Source of the DNA: Anaerolineae bacterium
GTDB lineage: Bacteria; Chloroflexota; Anaerolineae; 4572-78; J111
Reading direction: 5' to 3'
Length of the DNA: 64,000 bases
Assembly: GCA_023382535.1 (NCBI GenBank)
Contig: JAHDWA010000026.1
Location: 1-64,000, forward strand
How positions within the stretch are numbered: position 1 is the stretch's first letter; every line of letters begins with the position of its first letter. The notes under the pieces are model-generated. The model searched no databases and was not told the DNA's origin. It saw nothing but the letters and a program-made list of their open reading frames with translations. This document shows positions 47,205 to 56,692 of the stretch, in pieces. The position numbers and the translations under genes are program-made.

Positions 47205-49088
47205 ATGAGACGACGAACACAACGACGGTTAATCTTCATAGCACAAATTCTTAGTGTAGCTGGATTAGGTTTGGGAGCTTTATGGAATGTCGCCAGCTTA
47301 CTCCTAGAACTATCTGATCCCGGCTTGGTCGCCTTTCTCGTGCCCCTCCCTGGACTGGTGCTATGGTTGATAGCAATTGTTGCACCTGCTGTTTTAGCCA
47401 AAGCTAGTTCCGGTTGTACTCAATCCTACCGACTTGTCTATGATGCTGCTGTAGATTGGAAAGATGATGCAGTCCGCATGGCTTTGCTCAATCTGACCAG
47501 GACAGGCAGCAGGTTAGAAATTATCTGGGCGCGTGATGGCGAAGGGACGGGTTGTTGGCTGTCGGTTAGTGAGGGATATGATGATGTTTTGCGCCGCCTT
47601 GTAGCCGATGTTTTTCCATCTGGTTCTGTGGAAATGGATAAACCACCAGAACCGGGAAATGGGGCAGTTATTTTGCGCTGGAAGGTTCCAGAAATCCCCA
47701 CTCCTGCTGAATTGTGCCGCATGGAAGGGATCGAAGGGGTCTTTTTTCGCTGGCGGGATCAGAAATCAGCCGCGGTGGCTATATGGGGACCAGGTGCAAC
47801 TGAAGCTGGTCAGAAATTGGCCAAACGTGCCGATCTATTAGCTGGCGAGGGTGACAAATTGCAATACCCGAAATATTTAGGAGATAATCCCTGGCCCAAT
47901 TTGCCAACCTTCCCACCCTCGCGGGCAAATCCGGGTCTGGCAGCTATCTCCAATCTCCAGCGACTCGCTCTTCCCTTGCGGGTGAATGGCATGAAAGGAC
48001 TAATCCTGGGGAAAGATAGCGAAAACCAGCGAATTGGTTTTGTCTTACCCGACTTAAAGGGGATGCAGGCAATGCAGGTGGTAGGGCACGAAGCGGAAGC
48101 AATGGCTATTAATCTGGCCTATCAAGCGATTCGATTCGGTACACCGGTCCTGTTTCTGGATGGTCATGGCTCGGCCGCTACAACCTTGGGACGCCGCCTG
48201 ATGCGGGAAGTCGCTGCGAATAAAGTCTTGTTGTGCGATGTCGAACGTCCGGCGCAAAGCCGGTTTCGCCTCAATCCTTTGTGGCTACCTCAAGGGGTGT
48301 GGCCAAGTTTTTTCCCGGAGCCCTGGTTAGAATGGTTGCGCGAATTAGGTGTAACCCCCGCCGGGTTAGGCCTGAGCGCCTATCGTCATACAGTCATGGC
48401 CGTGGTCCTCACAGCGCTGATAGCGGCAAAGAAAAATTTAACTTTGGACCCCGTAGGACTACGAGACGCTCTACAGGTACCCGATTTCTTGACCCTGATC
48501 GAGGATGATCTATCACAGATTGTTGGCGCGGAATTGTGGCAGTGGTGGCTCAACGAAGGACGCAAGACTTCTAATTTTGATGTCCATCTGCGGTTGGGAC
48601 ATCTGCGCGATCGCTTGACAGCCTTGCAAGAAATACCCGAGTATCGCGTGTTATGGCAGGCCCCCTATTTAGATCCTACCTTGGTCTTGGAGAATGGGTT
48701 GAGTTTATTGTGGCGCCTACCCGATCCCCGCAAACGCCTCCAGCCCTATGTGACATCGCAGCTTCTTCCAATTATTACCCTGCTGGATGGCTGGCCGGTA
48801 GACCGTCCATTACTGATATTTTTGCATGAACTAAACGTGAATGGATGGGCTAAGCGCCTTAGACAGATGCCGATGGTACGCTTGGTTCTAGTATCTGAAC
48901 AGCAGCTTCAGCCTCCCATGCTCAGCAAACCATCGGCCCTATTACTCTCACAACTTGACCGCCAGGATGCCGAAGCGATTGGTCAAAATCTGCCGGGGAT
49001 CCGGGCTGCCGATCTCCGCCGCTTGCCGGCAGGTCGCTTTTTATTGCAGCGTGGCCAAGTCATTGGCACTTTGGATTTAGAGAAATGA
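47205..49088 (+). CDS. Degenerate VirD4/HerA-like ATPase paralogue without P-loop
   Basis: 627 residues. Two N-terminal membrane segments (ILSVAGLGLGALWNVASLLL; PGLVLWLIAIVAPAVLA) and the following order parallel the 962-aa ATPase downstream. The P-loop position reads VVGHEAEAMAIN (~291) instead of GxxGxGKS. The strand LFLDGHG corresponds to WLQEPHQ. The Walker B position reads LLIFLHELNVNG (~536) instead of ICVDEFQ. By inference it is a non-catalytic partner of the real coupling ATPase, or simply a structural descendant. Confidence 0.6.
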   Translation: MRRRTQRRLIFIAQILSVAGLGLGALWNVASLLLELSDPGLVAFLVPLPGLVLWLIAIVAPAVLAKASSGCTQSYRLVYDAAVDWKDDAVRMALLNLTRTGSRLEIIWARDGEGTGCWLSVSEGYDDVLRRLVADVFPSGSVEMDKPPEPGNGAVILRWKVPEIPTPAELCRMEGIEGVFFRWRDQKSAAVAIWGPGATEAGQKLAKRADLLAGEGDKLQYPKYLGDNPWPNLPTFPPSRANPGLAAISNLQRLALPLRVNGMKGLILGKDSENQRIGFVLPDLKGMQAMQVVGHEAEAMAINLAYQAIRFGTPVLFLDGHGSAATTLGRRLMREVAANKVLLCDVERPAQSRFRLNPLWLPQGVWPSFFPEPWLEWLRELGVTPAGLGLSAYRHTVMAVVLTALIAAKKNLTLDPVGLRDALQVPDFLTLIEDDLSQIVGAELWQWWLNEGRKTSNFDVHLRLGHLRDRLTALQEIPEYRVLWQAPYLDPTLVLENGLSLLWRLPDPRKRLQPYVTSQLLPIITLLDGWPVDRPLLIFLHELNVNGWAKRLRQMPMVRLVLVSEQQLQPPMLSKPSALLLSQLDRQDAEAIGQNLPGIRAADLRRLPAGRFLLQRGQVIGTLDLEK

Positions 49089-49139
49089 AAGGATTTTAGG
49101 CAATGTTGTATCTGAGTTATATTAAGGGAGTTAATAAAT

Positions 49140-49715
49140 ATGATGGGGCATAGCCACGCTCTGGTTGGAGCAACAACGGTCGTGGCAGTTAACAGCGTGA
49201 CGCATTTTATTCAACCTCATCTTGTTAAGGACATACCCATGGGAATGGCTCTTTGTCTAGGCGCTGCCATCATGGGTGCCCTGGCCCCGGATATCGACTC
49301 CGAAGAAGAGTCCTCCATCAAATATGAATTGGGGATAACCGGCACACTGTTCTCTTTTATTCTGCGAATATTTGGTGTCACTCACCGGGGGCTTACTCAT
49401 TATGGAATTGTCGCGCTACTAATCACCAGCGTTGGCTACCTGGTCGGAGCACGTTTCGGTTATGCCGATGTGGGCTTGGCCTTTGGGCTCGGTTACATGA
49501 GCCACATCCTTATCGCCGATGCGATGACCAAACATGGGGTACCGTTGTGGGGGCCATGGCCGGGCAATTTCCACCTCCTTCCCAGTCCCTTCCGATTTCA
49601 AACGGGTGGGTTTGTCGAGCAACTGGTTTTTGTAATGGTAGCCATGATATTTCTGGGATTGTTACCACGAGGTACGCCCCCAGAGACGATGAAATTTCTC
49701 AAGAATATTTTTTGA
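49140..49715 (+). CDS. YdjM-like membrane-bound metal-dependent hydrolase
   Basis: 191 residues with the LexA-binding/YdjM (DUF457) pattern: GHSHALVGATT at the N-terminus, ALAPDIDSEEE (~62), THRGLTHYG (~88), and several membrane segments. The His/Asp residues form a putative metal site. Its role in a conjugation operon is unknown; homologues occur in mobile elements and may act on lipids. SD-like AAGGGAG upstream. Confidence 0.8.
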   Translation: MMGHSHALVGATTVVAVNSVTHFIQPHLVKDIPMGMALCLGAAIMGALAPDIDSEEESSIKYELGITGTLFSFILRIFGVTHRGLTHYGIVALLITSVGYLVGARFGYADVGLAFGLGYMSHILIADAMTKHGVPLWGPWPGNFHLLPSPFRFQTGGFVEQLVFVMVAMIFLGLLPRGTPPETMKFLKNIF

Positions 49716-49740
49716 TAATTGATAAACCCTGAAATCAATG

Positions 49741-49828
49741 CGCTGCTGGGGCGGTGCGGCCTGCACCTGGCAGCGAATATGGCCGCAATTCTTATCAGGT
49801 TTTCCTGTAAGAATTGCGGCCTTTTTTA
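49741..49828 (+). promoter_or_regulatory. Second hairpin plus intrinsic terminator leader (before the ParB-like gene)
   Basis: Hairpin A with arms GCTGCTGGG/CCTGGCAGC (two G-U pairs) has loop GCGGCCTGCA. A terminator stem follows (GGCCGCAATTCTTA with its complement, CAGG/CCTG at the tip) with TTTTTT. The ATG lies 36 nt downstream. It shares the layout, loop and lower stem sequence with 43135-43219. In this copy the loop TGCGGCC is complementary to the terminator's left arm GGCCGCA. Confidence 0.75.
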
Positions 49829-49863
49829 TCTACTTTTGAATTATGAAAGGACACGTCAACCCT

Positions 49864-50778
49864 ATGGAAAAGGTCACTATCGAAATTGCCAGTATTGTAA
49901 TCCTTCCCGAATTTATCACCCGCGACCCGGACCTGGACACCGTGGCCAAGTACCGGGAGGTACTCGACCTCTTGCCCGAGATCGAGGTGTGGCAAAATCC
50001 TGAAACGGAGCAGACCTGCCTGATAAATGGCCTACACCGGCTTGAGGCGCATTGCGCCGAAAAGTACACCGACATCACTGTAAAGTTCCTGGAAGGCTCT
50101 TATGAAGACATGTTGGTTCGTTCGCGGGCCGGAAATCTTGATCACGGTCTGTCCTATTCGCGGAAGCAGTGGCATCAAGCAGTGCGGGATATCGTCAAGG
50201 CCCGTCACATCCGGGCCAACGCCTGGATTGCTCGCGAAGCCCGATGCAGCGACACCACAATTGCTCGTATTCGGGCCGAATTGGAGGGGGCAGGGGAGAT
50301 CTCGTGGGTTGAATTTCTGCAAACCGAAAATGGGCAGACCATCCAACGCCACCGCAAGGCCGACGAGGAGCAAACTGTAGAAGCGGCTCCGGAGGCCGAA
50401 AATCAGCCGTTCACCTCACCCGATCTATCCCTTGCAGATGACGAGGAAGAGAGTGAAGGGGCAGTAGAAGGTAGCAAAAGACCAGATGGGAATGCCAATG
50501 GTGTTCAGCCATCGAACCGGGCGGCTGGCGAATTTGAGTTCGCCGAACGTGGGGCCGGAGAACCAACCAAAGTGATCCTAAAACTGGCTCAGGTAGGCGA
50601 ACCACTCGCTCTAGAAGCCGGATTATGGATTAATGGCGGGTTACAACCCATCCCGGTGACCTTGCTTGTCTCAGTTAACACGCCTCCTAAAGGGATGCCC
50701 GAAATTTCGCCGGAGCACGAGAACTGTCTCGTCATCGGCCGGGCGCTGGCTGAAAACCTGCAACTATTATTGGCCTAA
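49864..50778 (+). CDS. ParB-like N-terminal domain protein
   Basis: 304 residues from the ATG at 49864, with SD AAAGGA upstream; an in-frame ATG at 49843 overlaps the SD. A ParB/Spo0J-like nuclease-fold domain (INGLHRLEAHCAEKY, key G-x-H-R) occupies ~1-90. A helical DNA-binding part follows (WIAREARCSDTTIARIRAEL, an HTH, ~115-140), then an acidic linker and a beta-rich C-terminus. Such proteins serve as partition or transcription factors on mobile elements. It lies 11 nt before the VirD4-like gene. Confidence 0.75.
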   Translation: MEKVTIEIASIVILPEFITRDPDLDTVAKYREVLDLLPEIEVWQNPETEQTCLINGLHRLEAHCAEKYTDITVKFLEGSYEDMLVRSRAGNLDHGLSYSRKQWHQAVRDIVKARHIRANAWIAREARCSDTTIARIRAELEGAGEISWVEFLQTENGQTIQRHRKADEEQTVEAAPEAENQPFTSPDLSLADDEEESEGAVEGSKRPDGNANGVQPSNRAAGEFEFAERGAGEPTKVILKLAQVGEPLALEAGLWINGGLQPIPVTLLVSVNTPPKGMPEISPEHENCLVIGRALAENLQLLLA

Positions 50779-50789
50779 GGATACAGCCT

Positions 50790-53678
50790 ATGTTCATGCG
50801 CCTGTTATCGTCCAGTTCAATTTCACCTAAACAAATCCTCACCATTGTCATAGCTGTGGCTATCGTCGTCGCCGGCTTGAGTTTTGGCAGTTACTATCTT
50901 ACCGAAAAACAGATCACGAGTCGGAAAGGCCCGATTGCTTTCATCCCTCGCGATGCTCGAACCTGGTTTTTCGAACATCGCGAGCAGGTGGAGGCAGGTG
51001 CGGCAGGGCTGGGTATCTTGATCGCTCTCGGCTGGGTTGGCGTCGAACGGCTGGCCCGTACCTGGCAAAAGCAGCGTAACGGGGAGCTGGCCAACAATGC
51101 TGTTCTGTTACGCCTGGCTCCCCGTGTTGACGAAAAAAGTAAGTGGGCTGCCGCCGCCGATCTGTGGGGCGCCGTCCATTCCACGCTGGTCCGCTCAAAT
51201 TGGCAAACCTACATGGGAAGTGGAATGCACACCAGTATCGAAATCGTACAGGAGGCCGGAGAGCGGATCAGTTTTTATCTCTGGGCGCCGCGTCCCATCG
51301 TGGATACCTTAGTCCGGCAATTGAGGGCTACCTATGCGGGTCTGGAGATCGAAACAATGGTCAAAAGTGACAATGGGACCCCTACCGATCAGATTAACGA
51401 CTATCTGGATCGTGTCCCGGCCGAAGCGAATTGGTTATGGGCAGACTTGGGACTAACTCGTGAATCCTGGCGCCCATTGCGTACCGATTTCGTCTACGAT
51501 CCATTACCTTCTCTCTTGTCTCCCTTAGAGGGTCTTTCACCCGGCAATTCCCTGGCTGCTATCCACTTCATTATTCGTCCGACCGCTGGCGGCTGGCAAT
51601 CAGGGGGACAGGCTTTTGTTAGCAAAATGCGGGGCGATAATGTGCCTCAAGGACAGCCACGTCCCCGGCTCAGTGCCCAGGACCGCGACCTCATCAAGCG
51701 GATCGAAGAAAAAGGCCGGATGCGCGGTTACGACCTATGTCTGCGAGTGATGATAGCCGGGCAGGGCGATGTGGCGGGCAATCTCGACCGGCTGGTGAGG
51801 GTTTTTGACCAGTTTGGCAACGACAATGCGCTGGGAATGCGGAAAAATGGGGATCAAAAAGAAGTGTACCGGCTCAAGGGACGGTTTTTTCCCGCCGGTT
51901 GGGGTAAAAGTGTGATCAGCGAAACCGAACTTGCGACGATGGCTCATCTGCCCAACCAGGAGATAAGTGGGGTGGCGCTGACCAGGGCCAGGGCGCGCAT
52001 CGAGAAACCCAGTCCCGTTTCGTTCGTCATTCCCGGCGAAAACCGGGTCATTATTGGTCGGTTTGTGGATGTACCATCTTTTAGCAGCAAGATGACCGGC
52101 GTCACCTATTCGTTTGAGGGAATGCGTCGTCTGCTTAAGTTATCCACTGACACGAACGGTAATGGTAACGGCGTGAATGGTGAAGGTGATCGTCCGGTGG
52201 GGATCAAACTGATGGACGCACGCCGCCACTTTCACGTCATTGGACCTACTGGTGTGGGTAAATCGACCATGCTCTTACGGATGATCTGGCAGTACCTGGT
52301 TGAATTCCCCGAGGCAGCCGTGTGGCTTCAAGAACCTCACCAGGACTTGACCCATAAAGTGGTCAAACGGGTACCCCTGTGGAGAGAAAAAGATATCATC
52401 TGGTTGGATGTTATGGATCCGGTGCGCGTGCTGGGTATCAATCCCTTGGAAGTACCCACAGGTGCTGATATGGGCGCAGTCGTGGCCGATGTGATGGGGG
52501 TGATGCGGAAGGCAATGGGAGCAAACTGGGACGCAGCCGTGCAAATGCAGGAAATTCTGGAATATGCTTTGCAAGCCGTCTTAAATCGCCAACCCAGAGC
52601 GACTATGCTTCATTTGCTCAAACTTTTAACCAATGCTGATTACCGATTCGACCTGACTTCTACCCTTAATGACCCCATTGCGGTCCCATTCTGGCAGAGT
52701 CTTGAGCAAAAGAAGGACAAAGAACTGGACGCCATTTTTTCAGTGCCTCGTCGTCGGATCAATGCCTTTATCCGCAACGACATCGTGCGGCGGATTGTGG
52801 CGCAACCTGTGAGTACGGTCAATTTTCGCCAGGCTCTTGACAGCGGCAAGATCATCCTGGTCCAGTTGGATGGGCGGATGGGGGCTAGTAACCGTTCCTT
52901 CATCGGGGCGATGATGATGTATAAGTTGTTCGGCTCGATTATGAGCCGCATGGACATCGAGGAGAAAGACCGGCGGCAGGTCGCTATCTGTGTCGACGAA
53001 TTCCAGACCTTTATCGGGCAGAGCGGTCAAGAGTTTGCCGATATTCTGGAACAGGCTCGAAAAATGGGGGCCAGTTTAACCCTGGCTCACCAGCACCTGG
53101 GACAGCTGACCCAGGGTGGCGGTGATCTGATCAACTCAGTGGCCAACAACACCGGTACCAAGATCGTTTTCCGGTCGGAAGCGGCCGACGCGCCTCAATT
53201 CTTAAAATGGTTGCCGGAATTAAAAACCATTGAGGACTTAACCACCCTGGCTAACTTCCGCTGCTATGTGCGACCCATGGTTAACGGAAGCCCACAGCCG
53301 GTTTGTACGTTGTACACTTATGCTGATCCCCCTATCCCAGATCCCGAAGAGGAATTAAAGCACGAACGGCGCGGTGAACCCGACCCCTTACCGCCTCATC
53401 CCGGTGAGGCAGCGATAAAAGGGTTGAAGCGGGTCCAGTCTATGGGCTCAGATGAAGAGCGCAAAGAAGTGCTGCGCAAAATGCCTGAAGACGGCTGGGT
53501 ATCCTATCTGGCAGCACGCCGTTACGACGATGCGGTCCGGCGCAATCAATTAATTGAACATCCAGAACGAATTCCTAACAAACTTGAACGAGTCCGGGAA
53601 CTGGTACGCCTGGGTTACGGCACCCCTCACTACGAGACAGAAGCCCTGGCCCAAAACATCCTCGGCGGAGTTTCATGA
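50790..53678 (+). CDS. virD4: VirD4/TraG-type coupling protein (HerA-FtsK-like ATPase)
   Basis: 962 residues. Two N-terminal membrane segments (ILTIVIAVAIVVAGLSF; GAAGLGILIALGWVGV) are followed by a soluble region and the ATPase: Walker A VIGPTGVGKSTMLLR (~485), WLQEPHQDL, Walker B VAICVDEFQTF (~730), and ASLTLAHQHLGQL. It should deliver DNA substrate to the type IV apparatus. The SD AAGGATA is 9 nt before the ATG. The paralogue at 47205 has the same plan with lost motifs. Confidence 0.85.
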   Translation: MFMRLLSSSSISPKQILTIVIAVAIVVAGLSFGSYYLTEKQITSRKGPIAFIPRDARTWFFEHREQVEAGAAGLGILIALGWVGVERLARTWQKQRNGELANNAVLLRLAPRVDEKSKWAAAADLWGAVHSTLVRSNWQTYMGSGMHTSIEIVQEAGERISFYLWAPRPIVDTLVRQLRATYAGLEIETMVKSDNGTPTDQINDYLDRVPAEANWLWADLGLTRESWRPLRTDFVYDPLPSLLSPLEGLSPGNSLAAIHFIIRPTAGGWQSGGQAFVSKMRGDNVPQGQPRPRLSAQDRDLIKRIEEKGRMRGYDLCLRVMIAGQGDVAGNLDRLVRVFDQFGNDNALGMRKNGDQKEVYRLKGRFFPAGWGKSVISETELATMAHLPNQEISGVALTRARARIEKPSPVSFVIPGENRVIIGRFVDVPSFSSKMTGVTYSFEGMRRLLKLSTDTNGNGNGVNGEGDRPVGIKLMDARRHFHVIGPTGVGKSTMLLRMIWQYLVEFPEAAVWLQEPHQDLTHKVVKRVPLWREKDIIWLDVMDPVRVLGINPLEVPTGADMGAVVADVMGVMRKAMGANWDAAVQMQEILEYALQAVLNRQPRATMLHLLKLLTNADYRFDLTSTLNDPIAVPFWQSLEQKKDKELDAIFSVPRRRINAFIRNDIVRRIVAQPVSTVNFRQALDSGKIILVQLDGRMGASNRSFIGAMMMYKLFGSIMSRMDIEEKDRRQVAICVDEFQTFIGQSGQEFADILEQARKMGASLTLAHQHLGQLTQGGGDLINSVANNTGTKIVFRSEAADAPQFLKWLPELKTIEDLTTLANFRCYVRPMVNGSPQPVCTLYTYADPPIPDPEEELKHERRGEPDPLPPHPGEAAIKGLKRVQSMGSDEERKEVLRKMPEDGWVSYLAARRYDDAVRRNQLIEHPERIPNKLERVRELVRLGYGTPHYETEALAQNILGGVS

Positions 53679-53704
53679 CCCATATAGAAAGGAACTAGAA
53701 CATT

Positions 53705-54706
53705 ATGTCATTTCTTGTCCAAACTCAAGCATCAGTCGCTACTCCCCAACGAATCTACGTGACCCACGGCGAAACAACCGAGGCGGATCGACAGAAGATC
53801 AAAGCGAGGATCGCCCAACTGTCTGAACGAGGCGGCATCACCGAACGGGATGAACGCTTGCTTGAATATCTGCGCGATTTAAGTGTGTTGAGTCTGAACC
53901 AAATCCATCGGCTTTTGTTCCCGAATGCAAAAGAAAAAACCGCCTACCAGCGCATGTACACGCTTTCGACCTACAAACTCATCGGCAGCGCCCGTATTCC
54001 GCGCGCCGGGATGACTCATTGGGGCTTGCCACTGGGCAAGGTCTATACGTTGGGGGTCGGTGGACGCCTTTGGCTCAAAGACGAGGTCAATAATGACGGG
54101 ACAGGGCGCTATTTGAAACGTGACCAGGTCTTGCATGACCTGTTGGTTGCGGAAGTATGTGTGCGTTTGATCGAGGCTGTCTGGAATCGCGGTGAATCAT
54201 GGAGCTTAGCCTGGGTCAATGAGCGAGCGGCCAGCTACTACCCCAACCCGCAGGACAGTGTGCCTGTCGTTGCTCCTGACGGTATGGCGGTGGTACGGCA
54301 AAAACGAGGAAACGGTAAAGCCGCCTCTCTCCCTTTCTTTATTGAACTGGACGCGAGTCGTGAAGCGCATGGTCGCCCCAGCTCCGATTGGGGTCGCAAA
54401 GTTATTGGTTATGATCGCTATCGGGGTGCTGACGAGGATGGCTGGAAGTCAATCCCTGTTCTCGGTAGTTTGCCGACCTTTCCCATTGTCGCGGTTATCA
54501 CCCATGGAGAGCAGCGTATGCTCAATCTGGCCCAGGCGATTAACGAGCATCGCCAGCAAAAGGTAGTCTACTACCTGGCCCTGTGGGAAGATCTATTGCA
54601 TGGCGAGGACATTTTGAGCACGCCAGCTTGGCTCGTTGTTTCACCTGATGGAGAGCTCATCGGCGTAGAACCTGGCCAGCGGCAAGCGTTGCTGCCTGCG
54701 GCGTAA
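53705..54706 (+). CDS. Replication-relaxation family protein
   Basis: 333 residues with an N-terminal winged-helix part (RDERLLEYLRDLSVLSLNQIHRLLFP, ~40-65) and the replication-relaxation pattern GKVYTLGVGGRLWL (~116-130), then a domain with conserved D/E residues (FIELDASREAHGR). Family members are found on plasmids and conjugative elements, where they influence copy number or DNA relaxation. SD AAAGGA upstream. Last gene of the operon before the ddrB-like pair. No relaxase is visible in the window. Confidence 0.75.
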   Translation: MSFLVQTQASVATPQRIYVTHGETTEADRQKIKARIAQLSERGGITERDERLLEYLRDLSVLSLNQIHRLLFPNAKEKTAYQRMYTLSTYKLIGSARIPRAGMTHWGLPLGKVYTLGVGGRLWLKDEVNNDGTGRYLKRDQVLHDLLVAEVCVRLIEAVWNRGESWSLAWVNERAASYYPNPQDSVPVVAPDGMAVVRQKRGNGKAASLPFFIELDASREAHGRPSSDWGRKVIGYDRYRGADEDGWKSIPVLGSLPTFPIVAVITHGEQRMLNLAQAINEHRQQKVVYYLALWEDLLHGEDILSTPAWLVVSPDGELIGVEPGQRQALLPAA

Positions 54707-54785
54707 AAGATGCGGAGAGTTTTATCGGGATGTTGGACTGGCTCAGCCCTATCGGAAATCCTTAAATAGTTTAGCCAATTTAATC

Positions 54786-55259
54786 ATGAGCTGTTTACAA
54801 AGGTCCAAAAAAGCGGCTAAAGTAGCTTCAGCGACGGGGATTCCTAACCTGAGCAGTCAAACCGGCGCTGAGGTGGGGCAGGCCGGAGAGATTGTATATT
54901 ACTTGCCTCCCGAGTGGCGCAAAAAAGGCTCGCACCACCCTCAGCCTCTACCCTGGCCGCCTGCCGGTAGGCAAAGACGGGGCTTCTGGGGCAATTATCG
55001 CCAACGTGTAAAATATGCCCTTGAAGCATGGCGGTCAGAAGCCGACGATCGCACTTTGGCGAGGCTGCGTGCCGAGTTGGCCAGCGACCTGGTCGAACAA
55101 GAGGTCGCTCGTGTTCAATCGAGCGATCATCCGGCCGGTATTGCTGGAGACCTGGCCGAAGAGCGAGCTGCTTTATTACTTTTTCCGTCCCGATCAATCA
55201 GTACAGCTGAACGGGTAGAGCGAGTAGCCGTACTGGATAATGCTATCGCCTTGCTACGG
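54786..55259 (+). pseudogene. Truncated copy of the ddrB-type ParB gene
   Basis: The first 158 codons of the gene at 57210, with no indel (constant offset 2424 nt), end exactly where the IS605-type right end begins (55260). About 55 unrelated codons from the IS follow before a stop at 55427. The last 363 nt (54897-55259) are identical to 57321-57683 as far as I can read, while the first ~110 nt carry scattered differences. The gene is broken by the transposon, and the rest of this copy is missing beyond the IS. Confidence 0.8.
54897..55259 (+). repeat. 363-bp direct repeat, partner at 57321-57683
   Basis: Base-for-base identical when read side by side, although the flanking upstream sequence of the two copies differs. 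It could support recombination deleting the intervening IS (2424 bp). Confidence 0.8.
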
Positions 55260-55423
55260 GTGAGCTACCCAAGCCAAAGGCTGGGGCTTCCTGCTTCAAC
55301 GAGGGGCACCGGGCTTTCGCCCTGCAATCTCCCCTCTCTGTCAGGCGTTGCCGTCACGGGGACGGCCCTTCCCGTGACTCCCACGGTAGGTGATGGTTCT
55401 AAATTATTGGAGGCGTTATCATC

Positions 55424-56692
55424 TTAGTGATGTTTGCCGCAATCCGGGCAACGCCAGGAGGATTGACCTTGTTTCAAGTCTCGATTGATGTAGCCGCAAC
55501 CGGGAGTAGAACAGAGCCGGGAGCTGGGGTAGAACCGCTCAAACCGTTCTACATAGCTCCCATACCACTGGCCTTTATAGGTGATGAACTCGGCAAACAT
55601 ACCCCACCCGCTATCGGCAATGCTTTTGGCCAGGCGGTGGTTGCGGATCATCCCGCTGATGTGCAAGGTCTCAAGACCAATATGTCCAAAAGCAGCCACG
55701 ACCTTTCGAGATTCTTTATGCAAGAAATCTTGGCGCTGATTGGCCACCTTTTCGTGCTGCCGGGCCAGAGCCAACCTTGCTTTATCCTTGTTTTTACTGC
55801 CCTTTTCGCAGCGACTGAGGCGACGCTGCAACCGTTTGAGTTTTTTCTCGGCTTTGCGGAGGTGGTTGGGGTGTTCAATCACCGTCCGACCGTCCGGCAG
55901 AGGTTGGCTCAAGGTAGCAAAGCGCCGGAGGCCGACATCAATCCCGACGGGCGGCTTGCCGCCAAACTCAGGGGCAGGTCGTCTCACTTCGCATTGGATG
56001 GAGATGAAATATTTACCGGACTTGGTTCTCATCACGGTGCAGTTTTTCATCTCCCCTTCCAGTGGCCGGTGAAACACCGCTCGAACTTTGCCCACCTTGG
56101 GCAAATAGATCCGACTGCCATTCATTTCAAAACGCTGCGGGTAGGTGATGGATTGCTCGTCGTGCTTGCTGTGATACGACGGGTATCCTTTGGGCATCCC
56201 ATCCTTGCGGGGTTTGTCATTTCCTGCCGGCAGCGTCCCCTCCCGATGCATCCTGAAAAAGTTTTGATAGGCCGTGTCCAGGTTTCTGAGAGAAAATTGC
56301 AACACCTGAGAATCCGCCTGATTGAGCCATTCAAACCTTTCAGTCTGCTTCAAGTTTTTCAGCAGCACCTGCATATCCTCTTTACTCAGATTGAGGCCGT
56401 GCTGAAACCAGGCCTCCTTTTTGACGGTCAGGAAGTGGTTGTAGACAAATCGGGCGTGTCCGAATTGGATAGCCAACGCCGCTTTTTGTTCCTGGTTAGG
56501 GTAGATACGGAATCGGTAGCCGATGCGGGTAAGGTCGCAGCCACAACTGTCTATTGCCCCCGCCAAAAGCCGTTTCTCGAATCGTTTCGGAAAGGTCTTC
56601 TTGACCCCGCACTCGCAAACACATTGGATACCGCCTTTGCTGGTCAGCCCAATCACTTCGAGTTTGCCGATTCTTTGACCTACAACAACCAT
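55424..56692 (-). pseudogene. tnpB: TnpB with N-terminal zinc-binding fusion, stopped before RuvC-III
   Basis: 422 residues. The first ~57 look like the small Cys domain of phage AP2/HNH homing proteins (GQRIGKLEVIGL, CVCECG, SCGC). A TnpB body follows (YRFRIYPNQEQK; RuvC-I VGIDVGLRRFA ~249; RuvC-II GLETLHISGM ~336; zinc-ribbon CSTPGCG and CPDCG). It then ends at KHH and TAA. In the same frame the sequence after TAA reads DDNASNNL, the normal RuvC-III region, and continues 52 codons to a TAG at 55265. An ochre codon has therefore removed the third catalytic Asp. The enzyme is probably inactive unless read through. Confidence 0.8.
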
